Shown here in pieces: positions 1 to 5,678 of a stretch of DNA of 5,767 nucleotides; positions within the stretch are counted from its first letter, which is position 1, and each line of letters opens with the position of its first letter. The translations under genes were made by a program, and so were the position numbers. The notes beneath the pieces are model-generated. The model was not told the DNA's origin, searched no databases, and worked only from the letters and a program-made list of their open reading frames with translations. This stretch comes from Lachnospiraceae bacterium (lineage in GTDB: Bacteria; Bacillota; Clostridia; Lachnospirales; Lachnospiraceae): assembly GCA_900765975.1 (NCBI GenBank), contig CAAFTS010000088.1:1-5767 (forward strand), read 5' to 3'.

Positions 1-67
1 CAATATCAATTACTCTTTTACTCTCTGCATATTCAATTACAGAGCCATCTTTCAATGTAATTTTCAT
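1..67 (-). CDS. thrS: Threonyl-tRNA synthetase, N-terminal fragment (runs off left edge)
   Basis: Only the first 22 codons are in the window. They begin MKITLKDGSVIEYAES, which matches the start of the N-terminal TGS domain of threonyl-tRNA synthetase; the rest lies beyond base 1. The enzyme charges tRNA-Thr with threonine in the cytoplasm, and the N-terminal part of the full protein is linked to editing of mischarged seryl-tRNA. The ATG at 65-67 is preceded by AGGAG at 76-80 with 8-base spacing, so the start is secure. The identification is strongly supported by the T-box leader just upstream, whose specifier reads as a threonine codon. Expression is therefore expected to rise when uncharged tRNA-Thr accumulates. 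A TGS domain alone also occurs in other proteins such as RelA/SpoT and Obg-type GTPases, but the combination with a threonine T-box makes thrS by far the best reading. Confidence 0.9.
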   Translation of the reverse strand, partial: MKITLKDGSVIEYAESKRVIDI

Positions 68-153
68 ACTTTTCTCTCCTTTTTTGTTTTATTTGTTTTG
101 CCCTGCAGTAATAAAATGGCGGGATTCTTTCCTTTTTTTTGAATAACAAAAAT

Positions 154-189
154 AAAAAAGTCCCTTTCTGCATCACTGCAGAAAGGGAC
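154..189 (-). terminator. T-box attenuator terminator of thrS
   Basis: On the minus strand there is a perfect 13-bp hairpin, GTCCCTTTCTGCA paired with TGCAGAAAGGGAC (160-189), with a 4-base loop, followed by six T's (154-159). Its 5' arm carries the TCCCT that the T-box antiterminator needs, so the two structures exclude each other. It lies 86 bases before the thrS start codon. Confidence 0.95.
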
Positions 190-393
190 GAGTACTCTTC
201 TCGCGGTTCCACCCTAATTGTACCGGACCATGCCGGAACCACTTCATTCTGATGATAACGGAATCACCGGACTGTTTTGCAGCCACTCAGAGGTAGTTTT
301 CAAATGGTTCCGTAATAGGAAGTTTCCAGCCAACGACTTCCCTCTCTGTATTCTTTCCGCATTTTACTCTTCTCTTCAACGTGTTTTAAATCT
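154..393 (-). promoter_or_regulatory. Threonine T-box riboswitch (thrS leader)
   Basis: This is a tRNA-sensing leader controlling thrS by transcription attenuation. Read on the minus strand it has the expected parts in order. First is a stem I with an AGTA element (about 366-369) opposite a specifier loop. Next is a distal stem pairing GGAAGT with ACTTCC and carrying TTGGCTGG in its loop. Then comes the T-box core AGGGTGGAACCGCG (202-215) and finally the terminator (154-189). In the segment GAAAACTACC the specifier triplet is placed at 295-297 as ACT (Thr), because it is followed by the conserved purine and lies just before the CTCTGAG closing strand. The bulge reads UGGA, which would pair with a tRNA end having discriminator U. 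Uncharged tRNA-Thr should stabilise the antiterminator, in which AGGG pairs with the 5' terminator arm. The 5' boundary is inferred from the promoter. Confidence 0.93.
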
Positions 394-399
394 TTAATC

Positions 400-427
400 A
401 TTATAACATTGCTCTTTTTTTTGTCAA
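400..427 (-). promoter_or_regulatory. Promoter of the thrS leader
   Basis: A consensus vegetative-type promoter on the minus strand: TTGACA at 422-427 and TATAAT at 400-405, with a 16-base A-rich spacer. Transcription should start near 393, just ahead of the T-box stem I. Both hexamers match the housekeeping sigma consensus exactly, so basal initiation is expected to be strong and control to rest on attenuation. Confidence 0.9.
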
Positions 428-508
428 GATGATTACAAAACTTTACAATCTATTTCTTCTCCTTTTTTGCAAAACAGATTTAACTTTTCACTCACAATCT
501 TGTTACTT

Positions 509-1270
509 TTATGAGATTTTTTTAGTTTTTATTAATAAATAATTCCAAATAACCGCAAAAAACTCCCGTACCAAGTAATTTAGCTGCAAAACAGGATTAG
601 ATATTGCTGCAAGTCCACTCAGATTCATATATCCTACTTGTCTTCCAATTAATAACGCACGACAAATATGAAAATTATTCGTCACAAGGACCACCGATGC
701 TACTTTCAGACCATCAGGTTTCCGTACTGAAATCAATTCCCCCGAAAAGCGTAAATTTTCTGCTGTTGTAGTAGATTTATTCTCCTGAACAATCCTTTCT
801 GCTGCAATTCCTCTTTGCAAAAGATTTTCCGCCATAGCCTCTGCTTCCGAAATCGCCTCTCCTTTACCCTGTCCTCCTGATACAATTACCTGTGTTTTTG
901 AATTTTCACACAAATATGTATAAGCTGCATCCAGACGGTACATCAGAGAATTTGTAATTTTCTTTCCATTCACATGCGCACCTAATACAATCAGATACTC
1001 AGCATTGCGCTCTGGTTTTTGTTTCATTTTCCATAAAATAACTCCTTCCGTTATCAAAAACAGCATCCATAAAACCAAAAGCATCACTAACACAACTTTT
1101 TGAACAATTCCTGGTACCCACTTCCAAAACAGCAATCCGCTCAAATGAATAATTCCTGATAAAAGCCAAAAACCGGCAAATGTTGAATCCCATTTGCCGG
1201 TATAATAGCGTATCATTCCATAATAAAGCAGACAGCCTATCCCCATTATTATAAAATATACCTGTATCAT
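509..1270 (-). CDS. DUF218/YdcF-like membrane-anchored protein
   Basis: A 253-residue protein with three hydrophobic segments near the N-terminus (about 1-21, 31-50 and 57-81), then a DUF218 (YdcF/SanA-type) domain from about 92 to the end. Recognisable family motifs are VLGA (95-98), SGGQG (131-135), SEAEAM (141-146), ENKSTTTAEN (163-172) and VTNNFHICRA (196-205), with the conserved REFFAV stretch near the C-terminus. The family is poorly understood: E. coli YdcF binds S-adenosylmethionine and SanA affects envelope permeability to vancomycin. A role in the cell envelope is therefore only a guess here. It follows the SEC-C gene by 3 bases and has no convincing ribosome binding site of its own, only a weak GTGGA about 15 bases upstream, so it is probably translated by coupling. 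All family motifs are present and no frameshift is seen. No clear terminator follows it before the thrS promoter. Confidence 0.88.
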   Translation of the reverse strand: MIQVYFIIMGIGCLLYYGMIRYYTGKWDSTFAGFWLLSGIIHLSGLLFWKWVPGIVQKVVLVMLLVLWMLFLITEGVILWKMKQKPERNAEYLIVLGAHVNGKKITNSLMYRLDAAYTYLCENSKTQVIVSGGQGKGEAISEAEAMAENLLQRGIAAERIVQENKSTTTAENLRFSGELISVRKPDGLKVASVVLVTNNFHICRALLIGRQVGYMNLSGLAAISNPVLQLNYLVREFFAVIWNYLLIKTKKIS

Positions 1271-1273
1271 AGC

Positions 1274-1789
1274 TTATGCATTACGTCCACAGCATTTTTT
1301 GTATTTCTTTCCGCTTCCACATGGACATGGATCATTTCTTCCAATCTTCTTCTCCTTGCGGACAGTTCCTGACTGCTTCTGTTCACGATATAAACGTTTT
1401 CTAGTTTCTTCATCAAAAATCTGCTCCCACTGTGGCAGTTCATAGAGCCAGTCAGCTTTTGCATCCACCATGTTCTTATACAAAAGTTCCTTATCAAATG
1501 CAAGGCTTACAACAGTCTCTTCTGTCATTGTCTCAATTGGGTTTTTTACCTTCAAACTATCATTGATTCCATCCAGAAAACCAACCATTGTCATAACATG
1601 CTGTCCAAATTTATCTGCTAATTCTTTTACAGTTCCTTTTACTTCCTCGTCCGGATTGGTCAGCAAAATCTCATAAATCTTTTTCTCAATATTAAAGTAA
1701 TTTCCCCAGAAATTCTCTAACTGTGCTTTGGAAGCTTCTTGATTATATGCAGTCTCACGCCACTGTTCCAATAAACTCTTATCACTCAT
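1274..1789 (-). CDS. SEC-C metal-binding domain protein
   Basis: A 171-residue soluble protein, without signal peptide or membrane segment. Residues 1-145 are a largely helical, charged region. The C-terminus carries the SEC-C motif [19 protein letters not shown] (150-168), with Cys155, Cys157, Cys166 and Cys167 in the CxC-x8-CC zinc-binding pattern. This motif is best known from the SecA tail, where it binds Zn2+ and helps SecB and ribosome contact. It also occurs in many small stand-alone proteins of unknown role, and this is one of them. The N-terminal part resembles a conserved Lachnospiraceae family as I recall it, with phrases such as [13 protein letters not shown], but I know no assigned function. 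The ATG at 1787-1789 has AAGGAG at 1800-1805, 10 bases upstream. It is the first gene of a two-gene unit with the DUF218 protein. It is not a SecA fragment, since no DEAD-motor motifs are present. Confidence 0.88.
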   Translation of the reverse strand: MSDKSLLEQWRETAYNQEASKAQLENFWGNYFNIEKKIYEILLTNPDEEVKGTVKELADKFGQHVMTMVGFLDGINDSLKVKNPIETMTEETVVSLAFDKELLYKNMVDAKADWLYELPQWEQIFDEETRKRLYREQKQSGTVRKEKKIGRNDPCPCGSGKKYKKCCGRNA

Positions 1790-1829
1790 TGTACTTAAAC
1801 TCCTTTTATCAAAATATCAACTGACACCC

Positions 1830-1858
1830 ATTATATAACATATTTTTCATTCCGTAAA
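1830..1858 (-). promoter_or_regulatory. Probable promoter of the SEC-C / DUF218 unit
   Basis: On the minus strand TATAAT lies at 1830-1835 and TTTACG at 1853-1858, with 17 bases between. The -10 is perfect and the -35 matches 4 of 6 consensus positions. The predicted start near 1823 gives a leader of about 34 bases. The -35 hexamer is also one arm of an inverted repeat (1853-1872) that could be an operator. Confidence 0.65.
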
Positions 1859-1872
1859 CTGTTATTTTTACG
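1853..1872. repeat. Inverted repeat CGTAAA-N8-TTTACG over a -35 box
   Basis: Six-base arms CGTAAA (1853-1858) and TTTACG (1867-1872) are separated by 8 bases in the divergent region between the SEC-C gene and the plus-strand 69-residue gene. One arm coincides with the -35 hexamer of the SEC-C promoter, so a dimeric repressor site is possible. Arms this short also occur by chance. Confidence 0.35.
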
Positions 1873-1997
1873 TTGCTGCTGGTTCCAATACATCATTTTG
1901 AAAAACTTTCTCTTTTTCCAGTATATTCTTTAATGAAAAGATACAGATTTTGTGTTATGATTATATCGTTTCCCAAAATAAACACAAATAAAACTTA

Positions 1998-2003
1998 TAT
2001 AAT
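1998..2003 (+). promoter_or_regulatory. Candidate -10 box for the 69-residue membrane protein gene
   Basis: TATAAT stands 27 bases before the start codon on the plus strand, but no acceptable -35 is found 16-18 bases upstream (the sequence there is A-rich). An alternative extended -10, TGTTATGAT, lies at 1953-1961. Which is used cannot be settled by eye. Confidence 0.4.
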
Positions 2004-2030
2004 TTTTCCAACGAAAGGTAGGAATTCTCC

Positions 2031-2240
2031 ATGAAAAAAACAAAGCGTATATTTGCATTGATCAGCGCTATTCTGTTAATTTTACTTTATTTAAGTACTC
2101 TTATATTTGCATTGATTGATTCTCCACTTACCAATGATCTGCTTATAGTGTCTGTTGCTGCAACTATTATCCTTCCGGTTCTTCTGTATGGTCTAATTCT
2201 TTTTAGCAAACTTAATAAAAATGCGCATGACGAAGATTAA
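2031..2240 (+). CDS. Small two-helix membrane protein, function unknown
   Basis: A 69-residue protein with a short basic N-terminus (MKKTKR) and two hydrophobic helices (about 7-28 and 35-58), joined by a short loop around IDSPLTND. A charged C-terminal tail follows, so both ends are predicted to be cytoplasmic. The ATG is preceded by TAGGA (2019-2023) with 7-base spacing. It is the only plus-strand gene here, divergent from the SEC-C unit and convergent with the 56-residue gene (2-base gap). I have a general impression that similar small proteins with an LxFALIDSP-type loop and a PVLLY segment occur in Lachnospiraceae, but no function is known to me. Length, hydrophobic pattern and ribosome binding site argue that it is real. 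It is not a signal peptide remnant, because no cleavage site or exported domain follows. Confidence 0.75.
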   Translation: MKKTKRIFALISAILLILLYLSTLIFALIDSPLTNDLLIVSVAATIILPVLLYGLILFSKLNKNAHDED

Positions 2241-2242
2241 CT

Positions 2243-2413
2243 TCACATATACATAAGTTCTGCAAGTTCCATTGCGTCTCCCTGCCGGTATTTCAATCCG
2301 GCAGCGCCGACACAATTCTGTTCTTTTTCCTGTTTTTTAATCAAACTTCTTTTTCTCAGATATTCTTCAATCGTTATGATTTCTTGTCTACTTTTTTCTT
2401 CACTCTTTTGCAT
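2243..2413 (-). CDS. Hypothetical small charged protein, 56 residues
   Basis: An open frame of 56 codons on the minus strand, starting ATG at 2411-2413 and ending TGA at 2243-2245. It is preceded by a perfect AGGAGG (2421-2426) with ideal 7-base spacing, the main reason to call it. The protein begins MQKSEEKSRQEI, has a strongly charged, probably helical N-terminal half (about residues 1-33, rich in K, E, R and Q), then a single cysteine (Cys34) in NCVGAAGLKY, and ends AELMYM. No membrane segment or signal peptide is seen. I do not recognise a family. It lies between the purA terminator and the convergent 69-residue gene, so it is a separate transcription unit with a leader of roughly 100 bases. 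A GC-rich hairpin (2282-2304) sits inside its coding sequence. A small regulatory or helix-type protein is possible, but no function can be assigned. Confidence 0.68.
   Translation of the reverse strand: MQKSEEKSRQEIITIEEYLRKRSLIKKQEKEQNCVGAAGLKYRQGDAMELAELMYM
2282..2304. repeat. GC-rich inverted repeat inside the 56-residue gene
   Basis: CTGCCGG (2282-2288) and CCGGCAG (2298-2304) pair perfectly around a 9-base loop, in otherwise AT-rich DNA. It falls in the 3' part of the 56-residue coding sequence and 42 bases beyond the stop of the convergent 69-residue gene. Neither strand has a T-run directly after it, so it is not a standard intrinsic terminator, though it could stabilise or pause the plus-strand transcript. 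Confidence 0.5.
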
Positions 2414-2570
2414 GAAAATACCTCCTGTAATCTATATTCAAGACTCCCTCAACTTTACAAGTCTATGCAGAATCAGCCCAAAATATTCCTTTTTTAACTT
2501 TTCTTTCAAATACACTTATATTATATCTTCCAAATGTAATAAAACTTTGTTCTCTTTGTAAAATTTTAAG
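2414..2570 (-). promoter_or_regulatory. Leader and promoter region of the 56-residue gene
   Basis: AT-rich non-coding stretch. TATAAT occurs at 2520-2525 on the minus strand, with no good -35 at standard distance, so the promoter is only a candidate. If it is used, the transcript would carry a leader of about 100 bases. The leader contains one weak 5-bp hairpin (AGACT at 2460-2464 with AGTCT at 2441-2445) and no recognised riboswitch motif. Confidence 0.35.
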
Positions 2571-2622
2571 AAAAAAAGAATGATCTGCCTTATTTTAAAA
2601 TAATGGTCAAATCATTCTTTTT
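2571..2622 (-). terminator. Terminator of purA
   Basis: On the minus strand, AAAAAGAATGAT (2611-2622) pairs with ATCATTCTTTTT (2573-2584) in a 12-bp stem. The transcript side ends in a run of T's (2571-2577). Inside the loop is a second perfect palindrome, TTATTTTAAAATAA (2590-2603), which lengthens the hairpin with a few bulges. It begins 9 bases after the purA stop. The stem is nearly symmetrical and could also stop plus-strand transcripts. Confidence 0.85.
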
Positions 2623-2631
2623 ATAATTTTA

Positions 2632-3921
2632 TTATTTTTTTTCTTTCATGCGATAAATAATATCGTCTCTTCCCGGTCCATTACTGATTAATGTAATTGG
2701 ATATCCAATCTGTTCCTCTACGAACTCAATATATTTCCGACAGTTTTCCGGCAAATCTTCAAATTTCTTAATTCCACGTATATCACTTTTCCATCCTGGA
2801 AGTATTTTATATACCGGTTTCGCTTTTTCCAAAAGATGTGTTACCGGGAAATCTGTTGTCAGCTTTCCGTCGATCTCATAACCGACACATACCGGAATCT
2901 CATCCAGATATCCAAGCACATCTAAAACAGTAAATGCGACATCTGTAGTTCCTTGCATACGACAGCCATACTTAGATGCCACACAATCAAACCAGCCCAT
3001 TCTTCTTGGCCGACCAGTTGTTGCACCAAATTCACCGCCATCGCCGCCTCTTTTTCTCAATTCGTCTGCCTCTTCTCCAAAAATCTCACTGACAAAAGCA
3101 CCTGCGCCTACTGCACTGGAATATGCTTTACATACAGTAATGATCTGCTTAATCTCATACGGTGGAATTCCTGCTCCTATTGCCCCATAAGCAGCCAATG
3201 TAGAAGAGGAAGTTACCATTGGATAAATCCCATGATCCGGATCCTTCAAAGAACCGAGCTGACCTTCTAGCAGTATCTCTTTTCCCTCTTTCAATGCATT
3301 GTGTAAGAACAACGATACATCACAAACATACGGTGCGATCATTTCCTTATACTCTTTTAATTCTTTATATAAATCTTCCGGATTTAAAAGCGTTTTATGA
3401 TATAAATGTTCCAATATCACATTCTTCTGTTCTGCAATCCTCTCTGTTTTCTCTTTTAGCAGTTCATCATCAAATAACTCACTTACCTGAAAACCAATCT
3501 TTGCAAACTTATCAGAATAAAACGGTGCAATTCCAGACTTTGTAGACCCAAAAGACTTGCCCGCAAGTCTTTCCTCTTCATATGCATCAAATAATTTGTG
3601 ATAAGACATAACAATCTGTGCACGATCTGATACAAGAATCTTAGGAGTCGGAACACCCTTTTCAACAACAGACTGCACTTCCTCAAACAATCTTGGTATA
3701 TCGAGTGCAACACCATTTCCGATCACACTTGTTGTATGCTCATAAAATACACCGGATGGCAATGTATGCAATGCAAATTTTCCATAATCATTTACAATTG
3801 TATGGCCTGCATTGGCTCCACCTTGAAAACGAACAATGATGTCCGCCTCTTTTCCGAGCATATCCGTAATCTTGCCTTTTCCTTCGTCGCCCCAGTTTGC
3901 TCCAACTACCGCTTTTACCAT
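2632..3921 (-). CDS. purA: Adenylosuccinate synthetase
   Basis: A 429-residue full-length enzyme that joins IMP and aspartate using GTP to make adenylosuccinate, the first committed step to AMP. Motifs seen: GDEGKGK (11-17, GTP loop with the catalytic Asp12), NAGHT (37-41, catalytic His40), GNGVALD (near 69), GSTKSGIAP (125-133), EGQLGS (219-224), TTGRPRRMGW (301-310, aspartate loop) and NGPGRDD (414-420). The ATG at 3919-3921 is chosen because AGGAGG (3930-3935) lies 8 bases upstream. An in-frame TTG at 3925-3927 would add two residues but leaves only 2 bases to that site. Compared with the E. coli enzyme as I remember it, the IMP-loop TTGRGIGP is STKSGIAP and the EGAQGT motif is EGQLGS, so this is a divergent subclass. 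Similar variants seem usual in Lachnospiraceae. It has its own promoter and terminator and is monocistronic. Confidence 0.97.
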   Translation of the reverse strand: MVKAVVGANWGDEGKGKITDMLGKEADIIVRFQGGANAGHTIVNDYGKFALHTLPSGVFYEHTTSVIGNGVALDIPRLFEEVQSVVEKGVPTPKILVSDRAQIVMSYHKLFDAYEEERLAGKSFGSTKSGIAPFYSDKFAKIGFQVSELFDDELLKEKTERIAEQKNVILEHLYHKTLLNPEDLYKELKEYKEMIAPYVCDVSLFLHNALKEGKEILLEGQLGSLKDPDHGIYPMVTSSSTLAAYGAIGAGIPPYEIKQIITVCKAYSSAVGAGAFVSEIFGEEADELRKRGGDGGEFGATTGRPRRMGWFDCVASKYGCRMQGTTDVAFTVLDVLGYLDEIPVCVGYEIDGKLTTDFPVTHLLEKAKPVYKILPGWKSDIRGIKKFEDLPENCRKYIEFVEEQIGYPITLISNGPGRDDIIYRMKEKK

Positions 3922-3981
3922 TTTCAAATCCTCCTGCGCATTTACGCCTTGAAAATATTGTATTCAAAAAACTACATCGGA

Positions 3982-4010
3982 ATTATACTACAGCTTTTTT
4001 TAGATGTAAA
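3982..4010 (-). promoter_or_regulatory. Promoter of purA
   Basis: On the minus strand TTTACA (4005-4010) and TATAAT (3982-3987) are separated by exactly 17 bases, a near-consensus housekeeping promoter. The -35 begins only 14 bases after the cls stop. The leader of about 55 bases contains a loose dyad (TTGAA...TTCAA, about 3949-3967) but no purine riboswitch or clear PurR box. Confidence 0.88.
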
Positions 4011-4023
4011 GAAAAAAATATAC

Positions 4024-5583
4024 TTACATCAATGGTGCAATCAAACGCAGAACTCTTCCACATAACAGCATGACCGGATTGATTTTTTTCAGATCCGCAA
4101 GCGAAATCCGATGACATTTTTTCAATGTATTTTGGAAATCCAGCTCTATATCACGCACTACAGGGTTATTATAAATAAATACACCACACTCAAAATGTAG
4201 GTACAGACTCCGATAATCCAAATTAATTGTTCCTACTGTTGCCGTATCATTATCAGATACAAAGACCTTCGCATGCACAAAACCCGGTAAAAATTCATAA
4301 ATCTTTACACCAGCTTCAATCAATTCTCTATAATGTGTCTTAGCTACTGCAAAAGCATACCATTTATCCGGGATATGTGGCATGATGATCGTTACATCAA
4401 TTCCACTTTTTGCTGCTCTTGCTAGTGTATCAGACATCTCATTATCCAAAATCAAATATGGCGTCATAATATGTACGTATTTTTTTGCATGGTTCAAAAT
4501 ATGGAAATATACTTCTTTTCCCACGTCTTCATGATCAAACGGACTATCACCATACGGAATCATATACCCCAGTTCTCGTCTCATCTCCGGTAGTCGTTTT
4601 GTCAAATACTTTTCATAATCCTCCGGCTTATGTTCGGTTACATTCCACATCTGCAAAAACATCATTGTAAGACTCTGAACCGCTTCCCCTTCCAGCATTA
4701 CAGCCGTATCTTTCCAATATCCAAAACGTTCTTTCTGATTAATGTATTCATCTGCCAGATTGATTCCACCGGTAAATCCATATTTTCCATCGATTACACA
4801 GATTTTTCGGTGATCTCTGTTATTTTGCGTTGTAGTCAGAATCGGACGAATTGGACTGAACATCTTACATTTAATACCGTATTTTCGTATTTTTTTTGGA
4901 TAATTATAAGGCAGATTCGAAATACTGCACATGCCGTCATACATAAAACGTACTTCGACACCCTCTGCGGCTTTCCGTTTCAAAATATCTAAAATCGAAT
5001 TCCACATATATCCTTCTGTTACAATAAAATATTCCAAAAAGATATATTTTTCTGCGCCCTCCAACTTTTCAAGCATTACCTTAAATTTATCCTGACCTGT
5101 TGGAAAGTACATCGCTTTTGTATTTCGATAGGTTGGGAAATGCAATTGTTTCTGCATATAGTATGCCAGGTTTGCATTTGCCGGTTTACTCACCCGCAAT
5201 TCTTCTACAATCTCCGTTTTCTGTGCCAGATACGGCCAGGTGGCCATCTGAAGATTGCCAAGTCTCTCTCCAATATATTTTGTTCCCAATTCCAAACGTA
5301 CATAGATATAGAAGAGACATCCAAAAACCGGCATTACCAGAATTAACAAAATCCACGTTCTGCTGGACTCCGGATTTCCTTTTTGATTAAAAATATAAAT
5401 AATCACACCAGCCTGTACGACGGTCTGCACTCCATAAACATAGACCGCATATTCACTGAGCTTTGTTGTCAATACAAAAATCATGCCAATCTGAAGCAGT
5501 ATCAGCAATATTACAAGTGCTGTTCGACTAAAAACAACACTCAGTACCCCCTTCTTTGCTTTCTTTGCAGCTTTATGTTCCAT
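4024..5583 (-). CDS. cls: Cardiolipin synthase (phospholipase D family)
   Basis: A 519-residue membrane enzyme that condenses two phosphatidylglycerols into cardiolipin and glycerol. After a basic N-terminus there are three hydrophobic segments (about 17-39, 44-66 and 77-96) resembling the membrane anchor of Gram-positive Cls (PLDc_N type). Two intact PLD catalytic HxK-x4-D motifs follow: His258/Lys260/Asp265 in DHRKICVIDGKYGFTGG, and His437/Lys439/Asp444 in FVHAKVFVSDNDTATVGT. The spacing and the GGINLADEY and GTINLDYRS tails are typical, and the length is near the usual 480-520. The ATG at 5581-5583 has AAGGAGG (5593-5599) 9 bases upstream. It has its own promoter and is followed closely by the purA promoter without a clear terminator, so some readthrough into purA is possible. 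Other PLD-family synthases (for example a minor cardiolipin synthase paralogue) cannot be separated by sequence alone. Confidence 0.94.
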   Translation of the reverse strand: MEHKAAKKAKKGVLSVVFSRTALVILLILLQIGMIFVLTTKLSEYAVYVYGVQTVVQAGVIIYIFNQKGNPESSRTWILLILVMPVFGCLFYIYVRLELGTKYIGERLGNLQMATWPYLAQKTEIVEELRVSKPANANLAYYMQKQLHFPTYRNTKAMYFPTGQDKFKVMLEKLEGAEKYIFLEYFIVTEGYMWNSILDILKRKAAEGVEVRFMYDGMCSISNLPYNYPKKIRKYGIKCKMFSPIRPILTTTQNNRDHRKICVIDGKYGFTGGINLADEYINQKERFGYWKDTAVMLEGEAVQSLTMMFLQMWNVTEHKPEDYEKYLTKRLPEMRRELGYMIPYGDSPFDHEDVGKEVYFHILNHAKKYVHIMTPYLILDNEMSDTLARAAKSGIDVTIIMPHIPDKWYAFAVAKTHYRELIEAGVKIYEFLPGFVHAKVFVSDNDTATVGTINLDYRSLYLHFECGVFIYNNPVVRDIELDFQNTLKKCHRISLADLKKINPVMLLCGRVLRLIAPLM

Positions 5584-5631
5584 TCTCTCTAACCTCCTTC
5601 CGACTTTTTCCTAGATTGATAAACATCACAT

Positions 5632-5660
5632 AGTGTACCATATTTCTGACGTTCCGACAA
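5632..5660 (-). promoter_or_regulatory. Probable promoter of cls
   Basis: On the minus strand TTGTCG (5655-5660) and TACACT (5632-5637) are spaced 17 bases apart, each matching 4 of 6 consensus positions. A TG one base before the -10 (TGGTACACT) makes it an extended -10. The predicted start near 5625 gives a leader of about 42 bases. The promoter is intact even though possible mobile-element sequence begins about 20 bases further upstream. Confidence 0.65.
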
Positions 5661-5678
5661 CTAACCCCCAGCAAATTC

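Noticed and set aside
33..242. A 69-residue minus-strand frame across the thrS leader.
   Set aside because: It reads through the T-box core, terminator and thrS ribosome binding site; the leader structure fully explains this DNA.
481..508. Possible terminator after the DUF218 gene (CTCA...TGAG pairing around its stop).
   Set aside because: Only 4-5 bp can pair and no T-run follows on the minus strand.
1933..2034. A 33-codon plus-strand frame ending in ATGA overlap with the 69-residue gene, suggestive of a leader peptide.
   Set aside because: No ribosome binding site precedes it, its composition is like the AT-rich intergenic DNA, and a likely promoter -10 box lies inside it.
2953..3545. Two plus-strand frames of 105 and 108 residues opposite purA.
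   Set aside because: They are antisense shadows of a well-conserved purA frame and lack ribosome binding sites and recognisable domains.
3949..3967. Loose dyad TTGAA...TTCAA in the purA leader as an operator or riboswitch piece.
   Set aside because: Short, AT-rich arms with no match to a known purine riboswitch core or a PurR box that I can recognise.
3972..4030. GATGTAA/TTTACATC/GATGTAG inverted copies around the cls stop and purA promoter, the last followed by six T's, as a possible cls terminator.
   Set aside because: Stems are only 6-7 bp and AT-rich with loops of 14 bases or more, and they overlap the promoter hexamers, which explains part of the similarity.
4630..4992. A 120-residue plus-strand frame opposite cls.
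   Set aside because: It is the antisense of the conserved PLD catalytic region and has low-complexity hydrophobic and aromatic composition.
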